A stretch of 64,000 nt of DNA from Owenia fusiformis (taxonomy: Eukaryota > Annelida > Polychaeta > Sabellida > Oweniidae): NCBI GenBank assembly GCA_903813345.2, contig CAIIXF020000005.1, forward strand, positions 10,297,375 to 10,361,374, given 5' to 3'. The notes under the pieces were generated by a model. The model searched no databases and was not told the DNA's origin. It worked only from the letters and a program-made list of their open reading frames with translations. Below are positions 35,701-48,500 of the stretch, piece by piece; position 1 is the first letter of the stretch, and each line of letters starts with the position of its first letter. Made by a program: the position numbers and the translations under genes.

Positions 35701-36595
35701 AGATAAGAAGGAAGATGAGAGCCATAACACAAGATGTTTATACTCATGTTGTGAATAAATACGCCCAATACATTCAAGTTGGCCTCCAGATATGAGGTGC
35801 ATATTTTATAGCATGTTTTGTAAAATGGCCATAAAATTGTGATCACTAGAGATAGACCTTGGACACTTGGAAGAATGATAATGCATTGGACAAGGCATAA
35901 TTGTGCCAAATATGACACTACACCCATGCAGGATAATTGTTTGGTTCCCTTTTTTGGCTCACCTCTACAACAGAAAATATTGCAGAATTGATAATTTGCA
36001 GGCTTTGTTGCTTCCATTAGGATTAATTTTTACCCTTTGCATTCGTTTGACTTCACTTCTTAAAAGAGAGCTTCGTCTTCACTCTTTCAAACTAAAATAA
36101 AACTCACTGCGCCAATCAGTGTTCGTCAGCCAAATTTGACCGACGTTCTATATATGGTCATTCCTTCTGACGTCATAGTTGAGCCCAGAATTGACCAATG
36201 ACATGCGCATATTTAATTAGAACGCATTTGGCGTATGTTTCTTCAAGCTCACTGATTGGTGGAAGAAAGGTCAGTGCGTAGGTCAAAAGTGATTTATTAC
36301 CCAAACTGTCACCATTACCCGTCGTGGGGGCGAGGCTTCTAAACTGTAATATGGTCTCTACTAGGCAGAGTGTAGTTTAACTAGACTCTGCACGCAGGGT
36401 AATTAATTTTTAATTTTGTGATGACTAAATAAGTATTTTAATGGTCGCATTGCAGCTTCACTGGCACAATAGGGGCATCAAGTTGGACGCAGGGATATAC
36501 AATGCCGTGTGTGATGCACTCAGGGATGATTATGAAGGAGTGAGACTGGTCACTGTCAGCCTCATCTGGACTCTTAGTCAGCTCTACCCTGATAG
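32767..36595 (+). CDS. INTS4: INTS4 exons 1-5 (aa 1-265), N-terminal HEAT region
   Basis: Exon 1 encodes [18 protein letters not shown], matching the MAA-x-LKKR start of animal INTS4. Exon 2 adds the KRLR basic patch and HEAT-type helices ([14 protein letters not shown]). Exons 3-5 carry [13 protein letters not shown] and [15 protein letters not shown], the paired-helix repeats with conserved D and R typical of HEAT repeats. Introns 1-4 are short to medium. Intron 4 carries a palindromic MITE (35290-35427) and a transposase relic (about 35555-35800). Confidence 0.95.
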
Positions 36596-39500
36596 GTATT
36601 TATTATTTTCTATTACTTTATTTACACATCTATATTTATGCTTTGCATTGCATTGTTATTATCCCATCGAACAAAATTTTGAGGGATATAGGGAACGCCT
36701 CCATCCGTCTGTCCATCTGTACGTACGTACGTTTGTCCGGTTATGAACTCAAATACAGTTGACCCGATTTTGTTCATCTTTTGTACACATGTGCCCTATG
36801 GGGTAGAAGTTCTGCTCGATAGCCGATTTTCAAAATGGTTGCTTGTTAAAAAATGGCAGCCATCTTAGCGACGATTTTACAGTAACTTAGGTACTTTATA
36901 TAAGACTGTTTTAGCAATATGTTTTAAATGTACAAAAAGTTATATAGAACATTAATAAAGCTAGAAATGTATATATTTAAGAAATACATGGCAGTCATCT
37001 TGAAAAATATTTTACAATTTTTGTTGTAACTTGAAAAGTAGTATAGACTAGTAGAGCAATTTTGTTCATATTTTGTAGTTAATATATATACATGTAACTT
37101 ACATTATAGGTAAGGTGGCCATTTTCATCCCAAAATCTTGTCTGTAAAGTTTTGTCTATGCGTTTATACTTGTAGTAGAACCATTTGACAGATTGATTTT
37201 AAATCTTTAGAGAGGATTCTTTATATGAAAATCTGAGACTGATTTGTTTTCAGGCATTCTGGGTAAATTTTAAGGTGGCCATTTTGTATCTTTTGTCCTA
37301 AAATCTTGTCTCTTCAACTGATTAATTGTGCGCATTCAGGATGAAAAATCTATATAGGATCACCCATTGGTGGGGACATGTTATACACGTCTGTGTCCTT
37401 GTTGTTCAGTGTTAAATTCAGCATAACTAGAGAACAAATACATATACTTCTGGGACAACCCTCGTATGTTAGTAGTTTATGAGTGGTCCAACAAAGCGGT
37501 TGAGAGTATTTTCATCTGTGTTACTCATATAGTGAACAAATCCATTGGAAAATTCTTCTTTGCTTATGAATCCATCCCCGTCAGTATCCAAGAAGTCAAA
37601 CTGCATCCGTGCAAATCTTTTATCTGCGTCAATTGAATTCCAAAAAACCATGAAGCTGTCAAATGGCATGAGACCAGTAGAATCCAAGTTGCAAGCCTAT
37701 AATTAATATGTAATAATATCAGAATAATCAGATATTGTAATTACATGTATACAAATAATGGAGTACCTTTAAAGGACAAATGAAATAGGTTTTCTTAACT
37801 TGTAGCTAGAAAAATTCGGTTTTCTGCATTGTAAGCCCGACATGGATTTCTCCCGTAAATCATTTAAAAGTAAAAGATAAACACATGTAACTAATATTCT
37901 TAATAACGGTATAATAAAATAACAGATTAAACAGATTGGCCCCCACGTGATCAATGACGCCATAATTATTTCTAGTTTGATTTCTTAGAAATCATGGAAA
38001 TTGCGACGTCATAGCAACCACAGGATTGTTGTGTGAACAAATAGAGAACAAATGTTTTATATGTAAAAACAATGAAATAAAACTAAAAGCGTGTCTAGTT
38101 TATGTAATTTTTGCCTCTGGAGAGTACCTAAACCCCCCAAGTTTTTGCCCGAAATAAGCGAAAATTTACAAGCCTACAAAAGTAATTGCATACGGTTGAA
38201 TTTAAATGACCGCGAGGAAATGTTTACTCTATACATGTTCTTCCAATATGAATAAAAAAATGATACTATTTCTACATTTAATATTGCTGAAATGATGAAC
38301 AAGGGAGGTCCATTGCAATTTCACAATTTTGGGGAAAATATTCTATAATCGGTCCTTGTGCCGTGGAGTAGAAAGAAACGATATCTAGGACAAAATATGT
38401 CAGTAAATTTAAATTGCCGTATCGCCGTTCAAATGCAATATGATACAGCAATCGTACCCAACGCAACTGTAATAGGGGCACATTGTTCAATAGGCAACAT
38501 GGTCGTAGGATAATAAGGCTGTATGTTTACTGAGACTACATCGAAGTATGCATGGCTGCATTTTGTAAACATAAAGTGGCGGCAATAGAGTTGCTAAGAC
38601 GTTACTAAAACAAATGACGTCATATTCAGTGGACCAGAACAGGTCATGTGGGGACCAGTGAGAGATCACGTGGGGGCCAATAACGTCACAACCAATTCGA
38701 ATATTGCTTATTAAGCAGCTATAACGATCGTTAGAGTGAAATAATTTTCGCAATACTGATGAGAAAACATGTCCAAATACATTTATCAAAAAAATTATTT
38801 TGATTCCTTTAGGTCAAAAATACCATTTCATATCTGCTTTAATGTATTATGTTGTGTTTTACGAAAAATAAAGTGAGGTCTCGGGGCAATAACACACATG
38901 TATAAAGATTCCTAAATTATGTTCATGCTATTGCCCCGAACCGGTCCGTCTTCTCGCTGCAAGCAGGATGAAATTCTTTGTCACAAAGTTTGGCATTTTT
39001 TATAAAATCAAACGTGCGTCATTGAAACTCACAAGATGTAAATAGCATGTCATTTACATCATACCTTGATGGGGAAAAATAGATCTTATATGTTAGAAGT
39101 ACTAAATAAAAGTTATCGTGAAAATGAGACAGTCGTTCTCGAGAGAAAAGAGCATAAATGCGCATTTAGAGAGTTTTGGTCCGTTTAAAAATCTGTAAAA
39201 AATTGGGGTACTTAAAAGCATCGGGAGGCATCATATATTTCAAATTATATTTCAATATTGAGCAAGTTATGGCTGTTTTAAATTCAAATAAAACCGTTAA
39301 CCCGTACCGGTCCAGCTTTTGACCCGTACTGGTCAATTTTCGTTAGCTGCGTATACCAAGGGTGATAACATTATCGTCATAAAAGTAAAATAATTGCTGA
39401 TATTATAAAATAAGTTTCCATATGTTGTAGAAAAATAATGGGATGGCGAGGGGGAGTAATATTTCGGTAGCAATATTTCTACTAGTATATTGTGTACCTG

Positions 39501-42500
39501 AGTCACATTTGCTCTGATTCATCAGTGGGCGCCCGGCCAGCTGTTTGAGTTTTTGTTAAAAATTGCTACATTAAATGCCATTGTGAACCTTCCTGGTAGA
39601 TTATTCAGTCTAAATTCTGCATCTGTTGAAGACCAGCATAATTCAAAAATTCAACAGTAAACTCTCACTTGAAAAAATAAATATTCCAGATTTATTGAAT
39701 TATCTCGCAGAAATTGCCTGCTCCCTCTTGCCATACCATTTTTCCGATCACCAGGCGTGCTTCAGATAGGTGCAGAACCAAAATTTTCAGCCATTTTAAA
39801 TCAGGAGGATAAAGGTTTTTAGGGCCATGTGCCTATTTTTAAATACAACACAATTGAAAATAATTAAATTAACCTTATTTTCCACCATTAATAGACTTTG
39901 TTACAAACCTTCGTTTCTGTGATATTAGGGCTAAGTTTTAGAAACATGCTAAAAAAATATGTAAAAATATAAAAAAAGTTCTGCAAATCATGAATACAAT
40001 GTGAGCCCACCATTTCCCAATTGATGTCATATTTACCTCGAAAATCGTTAAGAACATTTTCAACCACCATTCAACTATTTCTGATACATCTTTGTATTTC
40101 CAAACTGATATAAGTTTCTCTGCCACTGAAGTTTTATTGTGAATATCTTGTGCAGCCTCAACATCAAAGTAATTTTGAAAGAACTTGTAGATGCCACAAC
40201 TTGCCTCATCTGTCAAGGTACCTGATAATCAAAATAATGAATGACTGGCATGGTTCTCATTTTTATGTCACTTCCAAAAAGTGGTGACTTATTGCTTTGG
40301 TCTCCATTTTTTGTGACGGCGGTTGGTGGTCGGCGGTTTGCTGTTGGCGATCAGAGTCTGTAACAATTTCTTACAACTTCCAATTACTTGACAAATACTG
40401 TTTAGACCGATTCCAATTTTTGTCAATATCAACTAAAAGTTTTCATATGTTCAAATCTGACTCTAGAATTAAGATTTCACCTTCGATGACCTTTCAAGGT
40501 AAAAAAGGATAAAAAGGTCTTCTTTCAACTTGCTTCAAATTGACCTTTCATTCAAAATCATCTACCAGTTTTCAGAAGTTCAAATCTGACTCTAGAATTA
40601 AGATTTGACCTTAGATGACCTTTTCAATGTCAAAAAAGATTAAAAAAGGTCTTTTTTCAAGTTGCTTTAAATTGACCAATTTTTTTTAAATCATCTACAA
40701 ATTCTCAAAAGTTGGTGATCTGAATATAGATTTGACCTTCAATGATATTTTCAAGGTAAAAAAAGACTTGATCTTCAATGACCTTCTCAAGGTCAAAAAG
40801 GTATTTTTTCAACTTGCTTCAAATTGACAAATTTTTTTCAAAATCAGAAGTTCAAATCTGACTTTAGATTTGAGACTTCACCTTCAATGACCTTCTCAGG
40901 GTCAAAAGTCTTGTTTCAAATTGACCATTTTTTCAAAACCATCTACAGAGTTCTCAGAAATTCAAATCTGACTTAAGCTTGGACTAATAATATTGTGAGC
41001 AACTAGGTGGTGACATTTTGTCATGTTAATGCCTTGTTAAAGCTGTAGTAGGAACAACATATCAAGCTGGTTGGTCAAAGGGTCAATTGGAAGCGGAAGG
41101 CCCAAACAAAGTGGGACTTGGGTAGTCCCTGTTAAAACTTACTTACATATTATTTACTTTCAATTACGAGTAATTTTTGGGAAATGCTAGTAAAAACTCA
41201 TGGTATAAATTTTTTCAAAAAAGGCTTGCCATGCATACTATTATTGAGCCTCTGATCATGATTAAAGCATATAATTTGTACACAAAAACAATAGAATGAA
41301 GTTTCAAAAAAAAAATACTGCATTGATTAAAGGATTTAAGCCAAGGACTCAATGAATTGTAGAACCGCGAAAATCAAAAAAACAGATCTCTGAGCACTGC
41401 AGTGCAAATTGTATAACATTATGGTCACTCAAGTGTATCGAAAAACAGGCCATTTTTACTCCCAAGCAAAGGTCTATTTATGTCGAAATCATGCTAAATT
41501 ATCTATATTTTCACTTTCAGCAAGTTTAACGTGACGCGGGAGTACACAGCAGATGTCAAATTTTTAAATGCGGGGAAGTTGAAAAACACAGTGTAAAATT
41601 GGGCCTATTACCATGATTAATTGCTGTTAAATCCTCACTTAATGGAACTCCTGTGGTGCACCAGTGACAAGCTATCACAAGTGCGCGGGACAAGCTTGAC
41701 ACAGCGGTATTCCGCAATCTAACCACAAAATTATATACATGTAGCTAATTTTTTGAATTAAATCTAGCTCGCGGTCAAAAAGCATGTACAAAAATGTAGC
41801 CTTAAATTGGACACGCTTTGCCCTGTTATGTGTGAATAATCAATTAACTAACTTGAGTTGAGTAATGAGTTTACCTTCTCTTATCACTTTGTCCGCATAT
41901 AGCAAAAGATCTTCACGCTTATTAACTCCATCTTTATCTCTGTCAAACCTTTCAAAAAGGGTAAGAATTTTTCTTATCCAGGTCAAGGGCAACTGTCCTA
42001 TCTGAAATAGAAACCCTTTATTAATCCGCGTAAAGTCTAGTTACAAACTACCCTTTGCCTAGTATAGACTATATTACAGTTTAGCAGGCCCGCCCCTGTG
42101 ACAGGCTTTGTCATAAATCATTTCCGACCTACCGTGATGACCTTTCCTCTACCGATCAGCGAGCGTGGAGGGGACTCATACTAAATGCATGCTCATTAAC
42201 TATACTGGGTTTGATGATGACATCAGAGCAAATGACTATATTTAGAGTTGACCATATTTTGATGATGAACTCTGATTATTATATGGTAGCAGTTATATAG
42301 ATTTAGAACAAAAACTGATGTTCCATCATTTCATCCAATACTGTTAGTGTGTCAATATAATGCTGAATGTGAATCAGGTTTGTTTTTGTTGGCATGAAAA
42401 AAAGATTTTGATGTAAAATGCTTACCTGTATATCAGAAGACATGTTTGCATTTTCAGTCATGTTTGATTCTGTGTTCTTTAATATTTGATAATGTTAACA

Positions 42501-45500
42501 TAAGTTGTGAGTGGGATTATTGATGTGCAACAGAATTCCATTAACTATCTGTCGAATGAATTTCTATGTCTCTTTGAAATGAATTCATCCATTCTACCAT
42601 ATTTTAACCTGAATGTCAAAGCCAGAGAAATAAATAAACTTGTTTGATGCTGATATTCCTATAGTAGCTGTCATGGCCTTTTGAAATAAATGGCAGATAT
42701 AAATGAAATTTATGAATGCTATTTTGATTGTGTCACTGGGGTTAGTACACAGGGTTCTCATCAGGAAAGGATTGGTATCGATATGGTGAACTGAATTTAA
42801 CAATGTTTTTCTCTTAACCAATTATTGAAAACATTTTGTAAAAAACATGTTTTTTTGTAATTTTGACTGATTGACAACAATTTAATGCGAAAATTATTTA
42901 AATTTATTTAATATAACTGTTTTTCTTAACACTTTTTGTTTTTTTAGTGCAATTGTTTTTTGTTCCTTTTTACCAAATCTTGAGAATGAAATAAAATATC
43001 TTTCCGAAGCTTGGAATAAAAAAGCATATACAACATTTTCTTAGACTTCTCAATATTATAGTTATACAAAGGACATTTTGGTTGATTCAACAAAAAGTAT
43101 CCAAAAAATTAAAACAAAAACCCCCCAAATGGATAAGAATTAAGATAAACCTTTTATTTCATTAAGAAGATTTTTTTAAATCAACTGAACTTTCCTTTGT
43201 ACTGTACCATTGCAATATTGAGAGAACAAAACACGTTGTGTTTGTCATTTTGTTCCAATTTGGTTCGAATAGATGTTTCGTTTCATTCCAAACATATGAT
43301 ACCAAGAACATAAGAAGTTTCAGATGTGTTTTCTAAAACAATATAGAGAAAAGTATATATATTTATTTCAAATTATATTGTTACCATTCAAAAGACAACC
43401 ATTAAATTGACGATGTGTAAAATTTTCAGAATTTTTTGATGACTGGTTTAAGATACCCATCCTTTATCACCTGCAGAATCTCCGAAGTCTTAAGACTTCT
43501 GAGAGAGAAAGCCTAGTGAGAACCCATTCAGATTGCCTTTACAACATTGGACTTCACACAGGAAGATATTTACATGGACATGTGTGCGGTTATGTTGAAA
43601 TTTTATATGTGCCTACACTGAACCATATTACACATTCTGATGACAATTTGGTTAGTGAGCAGCCATTTTGAAAATGGTGGCCATCTTTTGTGTGTTATTT
43701 TATGATTTTTGCTATATACTTCGTTTGTAAAAATGCCAGTCATGGCTGTTTGATGGGATTTGCTACGCTTTGGCATTGCTGTTGTCTAGCTGTCATAAAC
43801 ATATATCCATGTTAACTTCAAAGTAGCATTATTTCCAGGGAATCTTGTTATTTGACCTTGACAAGTATTGAATCTTAGGAGCTATCAGCTAAACGTATAG
43901 CATGCCATACATTAAAACATTTAAGGAAACTGTAGATGCAGAATGGTTGTTATGAAACACATTATGAAATGGCTTTATAGAACGCAGCCCCTGTGTTGGA
44001 CATCATAAAGATTCAAACAGAACCAAAATTGATTAGATTTGGGTTAAGTTATGGCCTCATGAAATAAGGTGTCGAATTTTCCTTGAACTGGTGTACGAAG
44101 AAATTGGGACTGTTTTTGTCACATTATTGCCCTATGTTACTTTTAGCATTTGTTATCTTTCCAGCTTAGTAAAGGTGAAGAACACTGAAGAAGTACGCTT
44201 AATTGATGATGCATTTGGCAAGATATGCAACATGGTAAATGACATATCCATGGTCATAAGGGTAAAAGCCTCAAGCCTGCTGGGTACAATGCATGATGTC
44301 AGTGTTAAGTTCTTGGAACAAACCTTGGACAAGAAACTTATGTCAAACATGAGAGTAAGTTGATTCATCAATATGATACAATGAATTTTTATTTATACTT
44401 TTTGATTACCCCTCGTATTACATAGGTCATGTTGCCATCATGATGCGCTGTAAATTCTGTCATGTTGAATATCTGTGTAAGTGGTTTTCATGTCATCACC
44501 ACAAGTGTTGTTATGGTTTCCAACTTTTTTGTTGACTGTGTTTGGTGGTAGGTGTTTTCCATTCAGTGTTTGGCAGTTGGCCTTCGATGTCTGTAACAAA
44601 TGGCAGGTGGTGACATTTTGCATGTTAATGCCTTGTTTACTTATTCACTTACTTGTAAATAAGTGCCAAAGCTTTTCTTAAAAATTGGACAAAACATTTA
44701 TAATCTTTATTTTAAAATTAATTTTAATATTTTTTCAAACTTTACTAAATACAATTTCATGTTCTTATAAAATTATTTGACAGAGAAAGACAAGTGCGCA
44801 TGACCGTGCCAAGGAGCATTTTGCAGCTGGGGAATGGGCTACAGGCAGTAAGTGGGCATCAGATGCCCCTAAGGACCTCATTCAGGAGAATGATGTCAGT
44901 GTGATAGACACAGGAGCTTGTGGTGCATTTGTACATGGACTGGAGGATGAATATCTGGGTATGTATCCAAAATCACAGAGTGAGCCAAAACAAATAATAG
45001 CCCCCTCGCAAGAAAATATGATAACTAAATAAACATACAATGTATGTTTGTTATGATTTTAAGAAACTCACCAAATGCAAAGCAAAATTAAATTCTAGGT
45101 TTGGTTTACAAAAATGCACCACTACAAAAAAAAATTATTTTAAATCTTTAAACTGAAAAATTAATTTTACAATGAGAGGAGCATATAACATACATTTGTA
45201 ATACTGATAGCCAAATGTCAACAATTAGTACAAATAATTTTATCATTGGTTTTCTTGACCTATAGAGGTGAGAACAGCAGCCATTGAATCTCTCTGTCAA
45301 CTTGCCACCCGATCACCCAGCTTTGCAGCCCTTTCTCAGGATTCCCTCGTGGATATGTTTAATGATGAAATTGAAGATGTGCGACTGAATGCTATCCGTA
45401 GCTTGAAGAGGATCGCAATTCATCTAACTCTGAGGGAGGATCAATTAGAGATTATAACTGGATGCTTAAAGGTTTGGAAATCTTCACTACAGTAAAAATA

Positions 45501-48500
45501 CAAAAGAGACAACTTCAGACACTATTTTAATTTATAATGGATCCTCATTCACTTAATTGATTTTAAGAGGTTCTGAGATCAATTTCTCCAAATTAGGTTA
45601 AATATCTTATATAAAATTCAAAACATGATTCCAATATTATGTTTTTCCAGGATTTCTCGTATGATATGCGTGAAGCGCTGCATGAGATGTTTGAATGCAT
45701 CCACATGGGTACCAAGACATGTCTGAATGAATGCATCATGGCTTTACTCGATAACCTCAAACGATACCCTCAAGATAGGCTCTCAATATGGAAGTGAGTG
45801 ACATACTAAAACATTCTCTGCAAGTCTATATGCTCTCTATTTTGGTAATTTACTTTATATGGGAAATGCCCACAGAGCTACTTTGTACATAACCATATTT
45901 TGTATATAGTTTGAGCAATAAATAAATGAGTAGTTGATTTTCCATCAACACTTCCCTGGTTTGGAAGCTCATTGTTTCCTATATTGTCTAGATACAAATC
46001 CCCTAAAATTTGTATATTTTACATTTTGTATACTCTCATCCACTGATGGATGGCCTCTTGAAAATCCTTTAATTTTTTACATGGAAAATCTTCACTCCAG
46101 CAAATCTACTACTCATTTATTAAATGCTCAGACTGCACTTTTTGATGTTTCAGGAGTTGTCAGTACATAGGAAAGAACCACCCTCACCTCACTCTAGCAC
46201 TGACCACAGAGTTACTGAGTACACATCCATATTTTGATACACCAGAACCAGATATGGATGACCCAGCATGTATCCTTTATTCTCGAGTATAGACAAATAT
46301 TTTGACTTACATTTCTGGTTGAGATTTCTACAGATGAAGATGTAAGTATTTTTCATGTAAGAAAATGTGAAAATATTTTTTTTACATCAAATGGGCATCT
46401 CACAAAGTCCTCATACTCCCATTCTATGTATATTACAGTTACACCATTCATCATTATATTATACTTTGTTTGTTGTGTGTTAGAAATAACAAAATTGAAA
46501 TTTTCAATCTTTGCCACATTTTTTTCTGATAACTGGAAATCTGTACCATGACGAGTCATTTTCCTTATTATCCCATCGAACGAAGTTCGGAGGGATATAG
46601 GGAACGCCTCAGTCCGTCCGTCCGTACGTACGTACGTACGTACGTACGTACGTCCGTCCGTACGTCCGTCCGTCTGGGCAATAACTCAAATACCGTTGGC
46701 CCGATTTTGTTCATATTTTGTACACATATACCTTATGGGGATAGAAGTTCTGCTCGAAAGCCGATTTTCAAAATGGCCGCTCATTTCAAAATGGCGGCCA
46801 TTTTAGTGCCGATTTTACAGTAATTTTGGTGCAATATGTAAAACTGTTATATCAGTATGTTTTAAATGTAAAAAATATTAAAGGACATTAATAATGCTAC
46901 AAATGTAGATATTAAAGAAGCACATGGCAGCCATCTTGAAAAATCGCGGCCTTTACTTGTCATTTTACGATTTTTGCTATAACTCAAAAAATAGTGGAGC
47001 GATTTTGTTCATATTTGGTATGTGAATACTATAAGCATTGTACACTGTCTTAAGACACTTTTGGTAGAAGGCGGCCATTTTGAAAAATGGCCGCCATTTT
47101 AACGTATTTTACTATAACTCGAAAAGTAGTGGAGCGATTTTGTTCATATTTGGTATGTGAATACTATAAGCATGGCACACTGTCCTATGACACTTTTGGT
47201 AGAAGGCGGCCATTTTGAAATTTTTTTTGAAAAATGGCCGCCATTTTAACGTATTTTACTATAACTCGAAAAGTAGTGGAGCAATTTTGTTCATATTTGA
47301 TATGTGAATACTTTAAGCATGGCACATTGTCTAATAAAACTTTGGGGAGTAGTCGGCCATTTTGAAAAATAGCCACCATTTTTATGTGTGTTATTTTACA
47401 AGTACGTGTGCGATTTTTCAAAAATTTTAGAGGTGGCTACTGAAAAGCATATTATTTCTTCTGATGACAACTTGGCTAGTGAGCAACCATTTTGAAAATG
47501 GTGGCCTTTCTGGTGTGTTGTTTTATGATATTTGCTATTCGTTTGTAAAAATGCCAGCCATTTCTGTTTGATGGGATTCGCTACGCTTTGGCGTTGCCGT
47601 TGTTCTGGTTTCCCCATGAATAAAAAACTATTGTTTTGAAAACCTTAACTGTGTGTTAGATATTGCAGTTCTGATTCTAGTGTTCAATGCTACTGTTGAC
47701 AATCCCACAATGGTCCCATTGTTCCCAGACCATACATTCAGACACTACCAATACCTCAGGGATAGTATTCCAGAGCATGTTCCTGGTCTCAATGTAAGCG
47801 TCTCTTCTTCCTGATTATGATGTCACGTGACGGTCATGTTACTGAACATTTGCAGAATTTGCATGAGAATTGGTTTTGGCTTTTTCAGAACTAAGTGCCT
47901 CATTAAAGGTAGCATCAGATCAAGAGAAGAACTTTTCCAAAAAATGATTTATGGTCTTATTTTTCATTATCACTCATTGTCATTCCTAATATAATCCGTT
48001 AATTTCATAGCTTATTCAGGGAAGATTTTAACATTTTTGTTCTCTCAATAACCACTTTGTCTTCTGCACATGTTCTGGCTTGCATGTTTGAATATGCCCC
48101 ACCATTTTTGGATCCTATATTTGCCCTGATCTCATGATCATATGTTGCAGCTGCCTGGAGTATGCAGCATGCACAAGGTGAAGAAAGATGCATCCCAAGA
48201 ACTGAGCAGGTTCCTGAACAATGCCCTGGAAAGACTCAGCAAAGTGGAAACTATGAATAGAAACTCTGCACAGCAGTTGATGGAGGTTACTATAAGGTGG
48301 GTAAGGCCAGAATTGTGTGGGTAGGTTGGTAGGCTATTATTACCTGGGTACGGCCAGAATTGTGTGGGTTAGGCCAGGAATAGGTTGGTAGGCCACTATT
48401 ATGTGGGTAAGGCCATGATTAGGTGGGTAGGCCACTATTATGTGGGTAAGGCCAGAATTGTGTGGGTAAGGCCATGATTAGGTGGACAGGCCACTATTAT

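Noticed and set aside
46610-46675. ACGT/CCGT tract as a regulatory site
   Set aside because: It is a simple-sequence tract inside a dispersed repeat that also occurs at 36717-36735.
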